Positions 52,378-60,512 are shown, counted from the stretch's first letter. The stretch: 64,000 nt of DNA from Leifsonia sp. EB41 (GCF_041262565.1 NZ_JBGCCJ010000001.1:2666001-2730000), one strand, 5' to 3'. Program-made: numbers and translations. Notes: a model not told the origin generated them from the sequence alone.

Positions 52378-53157
52378 TCAGGCGAACACCTCGTCCAGGA
52401 AGCACACGAGCGCTCGCCAGCTCCGCGCGTCGGCCAGCGGACGGTAGCGGTCGCCTCCCGGGATGGTGAACGCGTGCGGCGCTCCCGAGTACGTCGTGAG
52501 CTGCCAGTCGACGTGCGGCGCGGCGCGCAGCTCGTCCTGGAATGCGGCGACCGCCGTGTCGGGGACGACCGGGTCCGCGCCTCCGTTCAGCACCAGCAGG
52601 GAGGCCGCGATCGCCGCCGCGTCGGACGGGTCGTGGGCGATCAGGCCGCCGTGGAACGACACCACCCCGCGGGCCGGCGCCCCCGTTCGGGCGAACTCCA
52701 GGGCGGCCGTCCCGCCGAAGCAGTAGCCGATGACCGCGAGCCGGGCCGGGTCGACGGCCGGATGCTGCTGCAGCCAGCTGAAGCCGGCCGCCACGCGCGA
52801 GCGCAGCAGCGGGAGGTCCCGATAGTACTGTCCCGCGACCGCAGACGCCTCCTCGCCGCTGGGCCGCACGTCGGCGCCGTACAGGTCCGCGGCGAACGCC
52901 ACGTAGCCGCGGCGGGCCAGCATCTGCGCGCGCATCCGCACGTTGTCGCCGACGCCGTGCCAGTCGTGGAGGATCAGCACCGCCGGGCGGCGGTCGTCGG
53001 CCTGCACGTCCCTGGCGAGGTAGCCCTCCAGAGGGAGCCCCTCGTGCTCGTACGGGACGGCCTCCGCGTCGATCACGGAGTGCTCGCCGATCGGGACCTG
53101 CTCGAGCAGGGCCTGGTGGGCAGGGGACAGGGCGGGCGACGGGGTGTCGGTCGGCAC
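52378..53157 (-). CDS. Dienelactone hydrolase-family protein
   Basis: Alpha/beta hydrolase of 259 residues with the DLH triad: Cys146 in GYCFGG, Asp195 in NGGADPVVP and His228 in GAPHAF. May hydrolyse dienelactone or another ester; the aromatic operon at the end of the window is far away, so a link is only suggestive. Start GTG 53157 has GGAG nine bases upstream; the frame is open further but Arg/Ala-rich and without start signals. Confidence 0.88.
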   Translation of the reverse strand: MPTDTPSPALSPAHQALLEQVPIGEHSVIDAEAVPYEHEGLPLEGYLARDVQADDRRPAVLILHDWHGVGDNVRMRAQMLARRGYVAFAADLYGADVRPSGEEASAVAGQYYRDLPLLRSRVAAGFSWLQQHPAVDPARLAVIGYCFGGTAALEFARTGAPARGVVSFHGGLIAHDPSDAAAIAASLLVLNGGADPVVPDTAVAAFQDELRAAPHVDWQLTTYSGAPHAFTIPGGDRYRPLADARSWRALVCFLDEVFA

Positions 53158-53287
53158 GGGTGCGGCTCCAGGTTCGAGTGCGCGACGCGGGCGACGGTCG
53201 TCGCACGCGGCCTGGCCTGCTGTGGCTGCATCGCGGAGTGCGCGCGGGCCCGAACGGTGCGGGTCGGGTCCCAACTCGTTCACGATA

Positions 53288-53305
53288 CCTCCCCTGACGG
53301 GGAGG
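53288..53305. promoter_or_regulatory. Dyad CCTCCCC-TGAC-GGGGAGG
   Basis: Perfect 7-bp inverted repeat in the divergent region between the hydrolase and the acetyltransferase, 24 bases before the latter. The C-tract/G-tract layout recalls CsoR-type operators, but no csoR gene is nearby. Confidence 0.5.
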
Positions 53306-53328
53306 CGCGACGGACGTACGATGGGCGC

Positions 53329-53622
53329 ATGTCCACGGAGTTCAGCAACGAGACGGACGCGAACCGCTACGCCATGCGGATCGACGGCGAGCTCGTCGGC
53401 GTCCTCGACTACAGCGTGCTCGGCGCGTCCATCTCGCTGACCAGGGCGTTCACGGTCCCCGCGCACCGCGGCCACGGCTACGCGGCCGACCTGGTCGCCT
53501 ACGCGGTCGACGACATCGAGCGCACCTCCGACCGGAGGATCGTGCCGATGTGCTGGTATGTCGCGGACTGGTTCGACGCGCACCCCGAGCGCGCGGGGCT
53601 GCTGCAGCGCCGCGCCGGCTGA
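53329..53622 (+). CDS. GNAT-like N-acetyltransferase (YjdJ type)
   Basis: Short protein of 97 residues with the acetyl-CoA pyrophosphate loop pattern VPAHRGHGYAADLV (RGxGxA) at about 44-57 and a conserved WYVADWFDAHPE segment, as in the small YjdJ-like acetyltransferases. Start ATG 53329, probably leaderless or with weak site. Followed after 38 bases by an MDR reductase. Target unknown. Confidence 0.85.
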   Translation: MSTEFSNETDANRYAMRIDGELVGVLDYSVLGASISLTRAFTVPAHRGHGYAADLVAYAVDDIERTSDRRIVPMCWYVADWFDAHPERAGLLQRRAG

Positions 53623-53660
53623 CGGCGATGGGAGGCCGGGCGGAGCGCCCCGTGGAACGC

Positions 53661-54626
53661 ATGGCGGCGCGCGTGGTCCGCTTCGGCGACCCGTCCGCGA
53701 TCGCGATCGCCCGCGAGACGCTGCGCCCGCCGCGCGGCAACGAGGTCCTCGTGCGCGTCACGCACGCGGCGCTCGGGTCGACGGACGTGCTGGCCCGGCG
53801 CGGCGGCTACGCACTCCAACCGGTGCCGGGTTTCGTCCCCGGCTACGACTTCGTCGGCGTGCTGGAGACGGAGTCCGCGGTGTCGGCGGCGCTCGGCCTC
53901 CGCGCCGGCGCGCGCGTCGCCGGGGTGTTCCCGCGGATGGGCGCCCACGCGACCCGGCTCGTGGTGTCGCCGACGTTCCTGGTCGCCGTCCCTGACGCGC
54001 TCACGTCGGAGGCCGCCGCTGTCCTCCCGCTCAACGGAGTGACCGCCGCGCTCGCCCTCCGGTACGCCGGGCCTGCGCGGAGCGTCCTTATCCAGGGCAT
54101 CACCGGCGCTGTCGGGTCGCTCGCCGCCCAGCTCGCGCTGCGCGACGGACGGACAGTGCTCGGCACGGGGACGACGACGCCGCCCGCGCCGGATGTGACC
54201 CTCGTCGACTACCGCGATCCCGGCTGGCCCGCGTCGGTCCGCGAGCAGACCGGGGGAGGTGTGGAGGCCGCGATCGACCACACCGGTTCGCCGCTGGTCC
54301 GCGAGGCGGTCGCGCCGTCCGGGGTCGTCGTCCGCACGGCGTTCGCGGGGCGGGCGGGCCACGAGCGGGATGACGCGGTGCGCGGCTCGGCGACGGCCGT
54401 GCTGCGGCGGTTCGGGCACCCGCGGGAGATCGTGTGCTCCGTGCCGTTCTGGGTGCTGCGCAAGCGGCCCGAGTACCGGCGGATGCTGACGGGGCTGCTC
54501 GCGGATGCGTCGGAGGGGCGGCTGCGGGTGTTCGAGCCGGAGGTGATCGCGTTCGACGCGGTGTGGGCGGCGCACCGGGCGGCGGAGGCGCGGGCGGTGG
54601 GGCGGACGGTCGTGCTGCGGATGTGA
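53661..54626 (+). CDS. Medium-chain dehydrogenase/reductase (quinone reductase-like)
   Basis: 321 residues: GroES-like fold with PGYDFVGVLE near residue 58-67, Rossmann fold ITGAVGSLAAQ near 146. The usual zinc ligands are absent. ATG 53661 starts MAARVVRFGDP, the normal N-terminus for the family; ATG 53628 in frame is an alternative. Located between the acetyltransferase and the hicAB cassette; the last bases of the gene run close to the hicAB operator. Confidence 0.86.
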   Translation: MAARVVRFGDPSAIAIARETLRPPRGNEVLVRVTHAALGSTDVLARRGGYALQPVPGFVPGYDFVGVLETESAVSAALGLRAGARVAGVFPRMGAHATRLVVSPTFLVAVPDALTSEAAAVLPLNGVTAALALRYAGPARSVLIQGITGAVGSLAAQLALRDGRTVLGTGTTTPPAPDVTLVDYRDPGWPASVREQTGGGVEAAIDHTGSPLVREAVAPSGVVVRTAFAGRAGHERDDAVRGSATAVLRRFGHPREIVCSVPFWVLRKRPEYRRMLTGLLADASEGRLRVFEPEVIAFDAVWAAHRAAEARAVGRTVVLRM

Positions 54627-54632
54627 GAGTGT

Positions 54633-54675
54633 GTCTAGTGTGGGATTGACTTGAAAGTCAAGATAACACTAGACT
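54633..54675 (+). promoter_or_regulatory. hicAB promoter with two nested dyads on one centre
   Basis: Outer repeat GTCTAGTGT (54633-54641) and ACACTAGAC (54666-54674), inner repeat TTGACTT (54646-54652) and AAGTCAA (54655-54661), both centred at 54653.5. TTGACT at 54646-54651 and TAGACT at 54670-54675, 18 bases apart, look like -35 and -10. Transcription would start near 54682, the first base of hicA, so the message is probably leaderless. The arrangement fits autorepression by the HicAB complex. Confidence 0.78.
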
Positions 54676-54681
54676 AATCTG

Positions 54682-54891
54682 ATGAAACGCAGGGACGTCC
54701 TCAAAAGGCTGAAAGCCCAAGCCAAGGCGACGGGGAAGTCGTACTTCGAGCAGGAGCTGACCAACCACACTGGTGTCATCGTCGGTGAGACGCGATCCAC
54801 ACTTGGTCGCCATGCCGAAATCGACGATGTGACTGCGCGCAAGTTCTTCGACCAGTTCGCCAACGAGTTCGGAAAGGAATGGTGGCGCTGA
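54682..54891 (+). CDS. HicA-like toxin
   Basis: Toxin-type protein of 69 residues with the dsRNA-binding-like HicA fold: helix KRRDVLKRLKAQAKATG, strand pair with NHTGVIVG (carrying the likely catalytic His) and STLGRHAEI strand-helix as in HicA (IPRHxE). Start ATG 54682 coincides with the expected transcription start. Stop and antitoxin start share one base. Confidence 0.85.
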   Translation: MKRRDVLKRLKAQAKATGKSYFEQELTNHTGVIVGETRSTLGRHAEIDDVTARKFFDQFANEFGKEWWR

Positions 54892-55328
54892 TGAGTACAT
54901 TTACGGTCACCGCCGAACGCACCGCCAAGTGGTGGGTGCTCCAGGCGGTCGAAGCGCCTGGGGCGATCAGCCAGGTCGCGCGTCTCGACCAAGTCGCGCA
55001 GATCAAGGAAGCCCTGGCGTTCGTCACCGGGGAGTCGGAAGAAGACATCGAGATCGACGTGCGCCTTTCGCTCCCCGCCGCCGCGGAGGTTGCGCATCGA
55101 CTGGCGGTTGAACGCCGAGCGGAGGCGGCGCAGGCGAATCGCGAGGCCGCGTACTACGCCCGGCTTACCGCTCGCGAGCTCGCATCGAGTGGTCTCAGCG
55201 TCCGCGATATCGGCACGATTCTGGGCGTCTCGTACCAGCGCGCGCACCAGTTGGTCACGGCGGAGCTCGATCCGCCGGAGACGCTTTCTGTTCCGCAGTC
55301 GGCTAAAGCCGATTCCGCGCTGGCCTGA
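54891..55328 (+). CDS. HicB-like antitoxin with C-terminal helix-turn-helix
   Basis: 145 residues: N-terminal partial HicB fold (TVTAERTAKWWVLQAVE ... ARLDQVAQIKEALAFVTG) followed by a coiled, Ala/Arg/Glu-rich linker and a DNA-binding part (LSVRDIGTILGVSYQRAHQLV). It should neutralise HicA and bind the nested dyads upstream. Toxin first, antitoxin second is the usual hic order. Ends before a hairpin. Confidence 0.83.
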   Translation: MSTFTVTAERTAKWWVLQAVEAPGAISQVARLDQVAQIKEALAFVTGESEEDIEIDVRLSLPAAAEVAHRLAVERRAEAAQANREAAYYARLTARELASSGLSVRDIGTILGVSYQRAHQLVTAELDPPETLSVPQSAKADSALA

Positions 55329-55341
55329 TTCCCCGGCCGTA

Positions 55342-55364
55342 TGGGAGTGGATCCCCCACTCCCA
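55342..55364. terminator. Hairpin after hicAB, possible terminator
   Basis: Perfect 9-bp inverted repeat TGGGAGTGG / CCACTCCCA with five-base loop, 13 bases after the antitoxin stop. No T-run follows, so termination strength is uncertain. Confidence 0.5.
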
Positions 55365-55556
55365 CACGACATTCGGGTAAGACCCCGGCGCGTCCGAGAC
55401 GCCCCCTGACTGCGTGCGCTGCGCCGGTGACCACTCCAGAGTAACCGCAGAGTAGACCGTACAGTTGACCCTGTTTCGGCGCGGCGGGCCCAGCCCCCCG
55501 GAGCGTCGCAGGACGGGGCTGCCCTGCGCACCGACCCGCTGGCTATCATGTGCGCC

Positions 55557-55922
55557 ATGAGCACGAAGAGCAGGCAAGCGCCGCATCAGGAGGAGACGCT
55601 GCACCTCGGTGCCCATCGCGGGATGTGGGGTGCGTTCTCCGGGCTGATCACGGCCGTCCTGATCGCCTACCCGCTGTCGGCGAGCATCGCCTTCGCCACG
55701 CATCCGGCGACGCAGAAGCTGTTCGGGGAGCGGCTGGCGTCCGCGTCGCAGGCCGGCTTTCAGGCGTTCTGGTGGATCATCGCGATCGGTTGCCTGGCGC
55801 TGCCCTTCATCGTGGGGTTCGGGATCGCGAGGATGTCAGCGCGGACGCTCGTCATCATCGGCGGCGTGGTCGTCGTGTTCCTCATCCTCGTGCTCGTGAT
55901 GGGGCAGTTGTTCCTGTTCTGA
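55557..55922 (+). CDS. Hypothetical three-helix membrane protein
   Basis: 121 residues, ATG 55557. Three hydrophobic segments (about 24-46, 69-91, 96-118) with a short His-containing N-terminus. TATCAT at 55544-55549 ends seven bases before ATG, consistent with a leaderless start. Family unknown to me. Confidence 0.7.
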   Translation: MSTKSRQAPHQEETLHLGAHRGMWGAFSGLITAVLIAYPLSASIAFATHPATQKLFGERLASASQAGFQAFWWIIAIGCLALPFIVGFGIARMSARTLVIIGGVVVVFLILVLVMGQLFLF

Positions 55923-55944
55923 GTGTGGAGGTGCGGCGCCTCGC

Positions 55945-56199
55945 TCAGAGGTCGACCTCACCGAGGTCTTCCGCGTTGAGGTCGTCCGGCGAGCCCATGA
56001 CGGCAGGCACGCACTCCGAGAACGCGTAGCGCAGCAGCACCGGCCACTCGCTCGCGTCGACCAGGTCGAAGACGTCGACCACCGCCGCGCCCCCGATATG
56101 GGAGGGCACACGCAGCTCGAACGGGGGCTCGCTCGTGCGCTCGAACTCGATCTCGTACGCGATGTCGCCGCGCTCGAGGACCGCCAGCACGATGTCCAT
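55945..56199 (-). CDS. Hypothetical acidic protein
   Basis: 84 residues (MDIVLAVLERGDIAYEIEFE), no cysteine-rich or membrane parts, acidic C-terminus DLNAEDLGEVDL. AGGAGG lies close upstream of ATG 56199, a strong initiation site, so it is real. Function unrecognised. Overlaps nothing and is followed by the NarL-type regulator in the same direction. Confidence 0.7.
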   Translation of the reverse strand: MDIVLAVLERGDIAYEIEFERTSEPPFELRVPSHIGGAAVVDVFDLVDASEWPVLLRYAFSECVPAVMGSPDDLNAEDLGEVDL

Positions 56200-56261
56200 G
56201 CCTCCTGTCCTACCCGTTTCGGCGCGGCGGCAGAACCCCTGCGGGCCAAGAGGGGTCCCGC

Positions 56262-56894
56262 CTACAGGTCGAGCAGTCCCCGCCGGAACCCCTCCGCCAC
56301 CGCCGCGGCCCGGTCGCCGACCCCGAGCTTCGCGTAGATGCTGAGCAGGTGCGTCTTCACCGTCGCCTCGCTGAGGTGCAGGCGCTCCCCGGCGACGCGG
56401 TTCGTCGCGCCGTCGGCGACCAGGGCCAGCACTTCCAGTTCGCGCGGCGACAGCAGGTTCGCCTCCGGCGTCCGTACCCGGCCGACCAGCCGGGACGCGA
56501 CGGACGGAGCGAGCACCGCGTCGCCGACCGCCGCGGCGCGGATCGCGCGCAGCAGATCCTCCCGTGGCGCGTCCTTGAGCAGGTAGCCGGTCGCGCCGGC
56601 CTCGATCGCGGGAAGCACGTCCGAGTCGCCGTCGAAGGTCGTGAGGACCACGACGCGGCACGGCAGGCCGAGCCGGGTCAGCTCGCGGATCGCGGCGACG
56701 CCGTCCATGCCGCGCATCCGCAGGTCCATGAGCACCACGTCAGGGAGGAGCGCCCGGGCGAGCCGCACCGCCTCGGCTCCGTCGGACGCCTCGCCCACGA
56801 CCTCCACGCCCGGGTCGGAGGCCACCATGCCGACGATGCCGTCGCGGACGACGGGGTGGTCGTCGACGACCAGCAGCCGCACGGGCGCGCTCAC
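56262..56894 (-). CDS. NarL/LuxR-family response regulator
   Basis: 210 residues: receiver domain with DDH and Asp in LMDLRMRGMDG near 56-66, and a LuxR-type HTH at the C-terminus (LSPRELEVLALVADGATNRVAGERLHLSEATVKTHLLSIYAKL). Overlaps the downstream-encoded kinase by four bases, so the pair forms a classical two-component system. Targets unknown. Confidence 0.93.
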   Translation of the reverse strand: MSAPVRLLVVDDHPVVRDGIVGMVASDPGVEVVGEASDGAEAVRLARALLPDVVLMDLRMRGMDGVAAIRELTRLGLPCRVVVLTTFDGDSDVLPAIEAGATGYLLKDAPREDLLRAIRAAAVGDAVLAPSVASRLVGRVRTPEANLLSPRELEVLALVADGATNRVAGERLHLSEATVKTHLLSIYAKLGVGDRAAAVAEGFRRGLLDL

Positions 56895-58006
56895 GCGGGC
56901 ACCTCCGCACGGATCGACGTGCCGTGGCCCGGCCGCGACTCCACGACCAGGCCGCCCGCGACCGACTCGATGCGCTCGCGCATGGCGAGGAGGCCGTAGC
57001 CGCCGTCCTCCGCCCGGTCGGGGCCGACCGTGCGCGTGGCCGGGTCGAAGCCGCGGCCGTCGTCGCAGACCTCCAGCCGGGTTCCTGTGCCGTCCGTCCG
57101 GAGTGTCAGCCGCACGCGGTGCGCCCCGGCGTGCCGCTCGACGTTGGCGAGCGCCTCTTGCGCGGTCCGCAGCAGCGCGACCTCCACGTCGGTGGACAGA
57201 GCGGTCGCGTCACCGGTCGTCGCGACGTCGGCCGGGATGCCGGTGCGCTCGGACCAGGCGCGGGCGAGCTGCCCGATCGCCTCCGGCAGCCGCATCGTGT
57301 CGAGGGCGGCGGGCCGGAGGGCGCGTACCGAGCGGCGCGCCTCGGCGAGGCCGTCGCGGGCGAGCGCGAGGGCGGCGTCCGTGTGCCGTGTGCGGCCGGC
57401 GTCGTCCGTCGCCTGCTCCGCCGCCTGGAGCTGGGTCACGATCCCCGCGAAGCCCTGGGCGAGCGTGTCGTGGATCTCGCGCGCGAGCCGTGACCGCTCG
57501 ACCTCCGTCGCGGTCAGGTTCACCTGGCGCTCCGCGAGCCGCAGCGACCAGGACAGCCCGCACATGGCGACGACGTTGAGCAGCAGGATGCCGGTCATCC
57601 CGACGATCCCGGCCAGGTCGAAGCGCAGCGTGGAGCTCTGCGCGAGCCCCGCGACGACGGCCGTCGCGCCGACCGCGAGCAGCTCCCACGGCCACGGAAC
57701 GATCGAGTACGCGAAGGTGAAGGTGGCGATCGTCAGGAACCCGAACCAGCTCTCCTGGAGCACCAGCGCCAGGTTGAGCGCGATGAGCCCGGTCATGAAC
57801 ACGGCGACGACGAGCGGCCGCTCGCGGACCCGGGTCGGCAGCCGCCGCATGACGATGATCCACACGGCGGTGACCGCGGAGAGGACGAGCGTCGGTGCGA
57901 GTGCCGCCCAGTCGCCCCACCGCACCCCGAGCGTGAAGGCGACCAGAACCGCCAGCACGACGTACGGCGTGACCGTGAGGACAGTCCTCCAGCGCGAATC
58001 GATCAC
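56891..58006 (-). CDS. Sensor histidine kinase of the NarX/HisKA_3 type
   Basis: 371 residues, start GTG 58006. Five to six membrane segments fill about residues 1-150, then the HisKA_3 dimerisation box EIHDTLAQGF with phosphorylated His near 178, and an HATPase domain with ENVERHA-like EALANVERHAGAHR and the G-box DDGRGFDP. Multi-helix membrane input suggests sensing of a membrane or cell-envelope signal. Paired with the NarL-type regulator. Confidence 0.93.
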   Translation of the reverse strand: MIDSRWRTVLTVTPYVVLAVLVAFTLGVRWGDWAALAPTLVLSAVTAVWIIVMRRLPTRVRERPLVVAVFMTGLIALNLALVLQESWFGFLTIATFTFAYSIVPWPWELLAVGATAVVAGLAQSSTLRFDLAGIVGMTGILLLNVVAMCGLSWSLRLAERQVNLTATEVERSRLAREIHDTLAQGFAGIVTQLQAAEQATDDAGRTRHTDAALALARDGLAEARRSVRALRPAALDTMRLPEAIGQLARAWSERTGIPADVATTGDATALSTDVEVALLRTAQEALANVERHAGAHRVRLTLRTDGTGTRLEVCDDGRGFDPATRTVGPDRAEDGGYGLLAMRERIESVAGGLVVESRPGHGTSIRAEVPA

Positions 58007-58015
58007 GTTCAGACC

Positions 58016-58456
58016 CTACGCGTTTGCGGTTTCCGCAGGGAACAGTGCTCGCGTCCGCGGCAGGTTGACGATGATCACGACCGGCAGGACGAGCGCGCCG
58101 CAGACGGCCTGCTCGAGTCGCACCCAGTCCGGCAGGAAGCCGGGGATGGACACGATGACGACGATCGCGGCCAGCACGATCGGCGAGATGATCCGCAGCC
58201 GCAACAGGGCGCTGCGGGACCCGCGGGCGGCGGAGACGGCGAAGACGAGCAGCAGCACGGCGCTCGCGAGCACGAACGAGCCGCGGATCCAGATGGCGAT
58301 GTCCGCGCCGATGCCGACGGCGGCGAGCACCGTGAGGAAGCCGAGCAGTGCGGCGCTGAGCGCGACGAAGCAGCTCAGGAGGACGAGCACCGGGCGGAGG
58401 GCCGCGCGGCGGGCCGTGTCGAGCGCGGCGGCGGGGGACGTGGTGGTCTCGGTCAT
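58016..58456 (-). CDS. Hypothetical membrane protein of the two-component operon
   Basis: 146 residues, ATG 58456. Four hydrophobic segments (about 22-45, 53-71, 87-105, 115-133). Lies ten bases upstream of the histidine kinase in the same direction, so it may be a co-transcribed partner. Family unknown. Confidence 0.72.
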   Translation of the reverse strand: MTETTTSPAAALDTARRAALRPVLVLLSCFVALSAALLGFLTVLAAVGIGADIAIWIRGSFVLASAVLLLVFAVSAARGSRSALLRLRIISPIVLAAIVVIVSIPGFLPDWVRLEQAVCGALVLPVVIIVNLPRTRALFPAETANA

Positions 58457-58550
58457 GGGTACAGCCTCGCCGGGAGGCGCCGGCGCCGGATCGACCGAAC
58501 GGCTGGACGCGGTCATCGAACGGCTATTCTCGAAAAGGTACAAAAAGTAC

Positions 58551-58567
58551 GCAATGCATATAATTGC
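58551..58567 (+). promoter_or_regulatory. Promoter of the antitoxin-toxin pair with TATAAT and dyad
   Basis: GCAAT (58551-58555) and ATTGC (58563-58567) form a dyad around GCATATA. TATAAT at 58559-58564 is an exact -10 consensus, rare in such GC-rich DNA. The antitoxin should repress here. Confidence 0.65.
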
Positions 58568-58601
58568 AACTATGTACGCGGAGATCGGATAGCATGTCCG
58601 T

Positions 58602-58865
58602 ATGGCCCTTCTCGATGCTTCGATCAGCGCGCGCGACCTCCGTCAGGATCTCGCCGCCGTCGTCGGTCGCGCCGAGTACGGCCATGAACGGCTGGGGATC
58701 ACCCGGCACGGCAAGCTGGCCGCGGTCATGATCAGCGTCGAAGACCTCGAACTGCTCGAGCAGCTCGAACTGGAGCGCGACCGGCGCGAGCTGCGCGCCG
58801 CCAAGCGCGCCGACACCGGCGAGCGCATCTCGCTCAGCGACCTCCGGGCCGAGTTCGACGGGTGA
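58602..58865 (+). CDS. Phd/YefM-type antitoxin
   Basis: 87 residues with the Phd/YefM start ISARDLRQDLAAVVGRAEYGHERLGITRHGKLAAVMIS and an acidic, flexible C-terminus. Pairs with the RelE-type toxin, which it overlaps by four bases, and probably binds the dyad upstream. Confidence 0.92.
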   Translation: MALLDASISARDLRQDLAAVVGRAEYGHERLGITRHGKLAAVMISVEDLELLEQLELERDRRELRAAKRADTGERISLSDLRAEFDG

Positions 58866-59122
58866 CGTACACCGTCGAGTTCACCGCGGCCTCGGCCCGG
58901 GAGCTCCGCAAGCTCGACCCCACGGCACGAAACCGCGTGCTCTCAGCCGTCGCACGGCTCGAGTCCGACCCGCGGCCCGGCGGAGCGCGTCGCCTCGTCG
59001 GGTTCACCGACGCCTGGCGGCTGCGAGTGGGCGACTATCGCGTCCTCTACGAGGTCGTCGACGACACCGTCCTGGTGACCGTCTTCCGCGTCGGGCATCG
59101 CCGCAGCGTCTACGCGCACTGA
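58862..59122 (+). CDS. RelE/ParE-type toxin
   Basis: 86 residues, GTG 58862 overlapping the antitoxin stop. Typical RelE fold: YTVEFTAASARELRKLDP, RVLSAVARLESDPRPGGARRLVG, then LRVGDYRVLYEV and VTVFRVGHRRSVY. The conserved basic residues and the C-terminal Tyr needed for ribosome-dependent mRNA cleavage are present. Likely active. Confidence 0.93.
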   Translation: MTYTVEFTAASARELRKLDPTARNRVLSAVARLESDPRPGGARRLVGFTDAWRLRVGDYRVLYEVVDDTVLVTVFRVGHRRSVYAH

Positions 59123-59204
59123 TCGCGACGACACCGCCTGTTGCCTCCGCCCTCCAGGGGGTGTAGACGGGGTACGACACCCTCACCGACAAGAGGAGCA
59201 CGGC

Positions 59205-59813
59205 ATGTCTTCGATCGTGGTTCAGTCGTTCGTCACCCTCGACGGCGTCGTCCAGGGGCCGGGTGGCCCCGAGGAGGACACGGAGGGGGGTTTCCAGCAC
59301 GGCGGCTGGCAGTTCGACTACGACGACGATGGCACGGTCGCGGAGTGGGAGAAGAGAACCGAGGCGCTACTGCTCGGCCGGAGGACGTACGAGCTCTTCG
59401 CGGGCTCGTGGGGAGTCTGGCCTGAGGACGCCGAAGGGTTCCAGGGGGAGCTCACCCGGCGGTACAACCGCATCCCCAAGTACGTCGCCTCGCGCTCGCT
59501 GACGGAGGTCGGCTGGACGAACTCCTACCTGCTCGGCCCGGACGTGGTGGGCGCAGTGGAGCGGCTGCGCGGCGAGCCGGGTGTCGAGCCGGACGGCGAG
59601 ATCCGGGTGTGGGGCAGCACGGAGCTGATCCGCACGCTCGCCGAGCACGACCAGATCGACGAGTACCGACTGCTGGTGCACCCGCTGGTCCTCGGCGTCG
59701 GAAAGAAGCTGTTCGGCGACGGCTTCCCGTACACCCGCTTCGCGCTCGTGGAGTCGCGTTCGACCGCCTCGGGCATCGTGATCAACGTGTACCGTCGCGC
59801 GGCGGAGGCATAA
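59205..59813 (+). CDS. Dihydrofolate reductase-family (RibD C-terminal) protein B
   Basis: 202 residues, ATG 59205 after AAGAGGAGC. DHFR/RibD fold with VVQSFVTLDGVVQGPGG, LLLGRRTYELFAG, GSTELIRTLAEHDQIDEYRLLVHPLVLGVGKKLFGDG. Second such protein in the window. Its last 32 bases overlap the convergent ArsR gene. Substrate unknown. Confidence 0.9.
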   Translation: MSSIVVQSFVTLDGVVQGPGGPEEDTEGGFQHGGWQFDYDDDGTVAEWEKRTEALLLGRRTYELFAGSWGVWPEDAEGFQGELTRRYNRIPKYVASRSLTEVGWTNSYLLGPDVVGAVERLRGEPGVEPDGEIRVWGSTELIRTLAEHDQIDEYRLLVHPLVLGVGKKLFGDGFPYTRFALVESRSTASGIVINVYRRAAEA

Positions 59814-60126
59814 AACCAGTAATCGCTGTTCCGCGCATCCGCCAGAACCGCTCGTGCGGCGCAAGCCAGTCGCGCAGCTCCGTCCAGGGCTCGGCCGCCA
59901 GAGCGTAGAACACCTGCCGCCCGGCGGTCCGTTCGGCCACCAGGCCGGCGTCGCGCAGCGCCCGCAGATGCTCGGACACCGACGGCCGGCTCATCGCGAA
60001 CCTGGCGGCGATATCGCCTGCGCTGAGTTCGCCGTCGAGCAGGAGGTCGAGGATGTCGCGCCGGGTGGGGTTCGCGAGCGCGCCGAAGAGGCGGTCGGCC
60101 GCCGAGTCCTTCGCCCGGGTCGGCAT
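59782..60126 (-). CDS. ArsR-family regulator of the glyoxalase operon
   Basis: 114 residues with LFGALANPTRRDILDLLLDGELSAGDIAARFAMSRPSVSEHLRAL. No metal-binding Cys motif. It lies one base after the glyoxalase-type gene and is probably the repressor of that operon through the dyad at 60519-60534. Overlaps the DHFR-like gene tail to tail. Confidence 0.9.
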   Translation of the reverse strand: MPTRAKDSAADRLFGALANPTRRDILDLLLDGELSAGDIAARFAMSRPSVSEHLRALRDAGLVAERTAGRQVFYALAAEPWTELRDWLAPHERFWRMRGTAITGFMPPPRDGTR

Positions 60127-60127
60127 G

Positions 60128-60505
60128 TCAGCCTTGCTGGAGGAGCACGAACCCGTTGCCGTCGGGGTCGGCGAACTGGGACTGCACGCCCCAGCCGACC
60201 GGCTCCGGCTCCGTGACCTCCACCGAGGCGGCGCGGAGGGCGGCGACCACGCCTGCGATGTCGTCGGTGTGCAGCACGATGCCGTGCTGCCAGCCCGGGC
60301 CGGCCTGACCCGGGAAGGGAAGGTGCAGGGTGAAGTCGACGCTGCTGCCCTCCGGGGCGACCGAGAGCCAGCGGGCGCCGCCGTACGCGACGTCGGCGCG
60401 CACCTCGAAGCCGAGCACGTCGCGGTAGAAGGCCAGGGACCGCTCCTGGTCGGCGACGGGGATGGTGACGGTCTGGATGCGGACGGCGGGGATGGAGGTG
60501 CTCAT
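60128..60505 (-). CDS. Glyoxalase/VOC-superfamily protein
   Basis: 125 residues with the VOC beta-alpha-beta-beta-beta repeat: IQTVTIPVADQERSLAFYRDVLGFEV and QSQFADPDGNGFVLLQ. Metal ligands seen are His in HGIVLH and Glu/Asp positions, but only a single-domain, partly complete site. ATG 60505 is at the predicted transcription start, so leaderless. Heads an operon with the ArsR gene. Confidence 0.88.
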   Translation of the reverse strand: MSTSIPAVRIQTVTIPVADQERSLAFYRDVLGFEVRADVAYGGARWLSVAPEGSSVDFTLHLPFPGQAGPGWQHGIVLHTDDIAGVVAALRAASVEVTEPEPVGWGVQSQFADPDGNGFVLLQQG

Positions 60506-60512
60506 GCGACGA

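Noticed and set aside
55329-55556. Hidden small gene in the gap after hicAB
   Set aside because: Only short frames without start signals; the hairpin and a TATCAT promoter explain the stretch.
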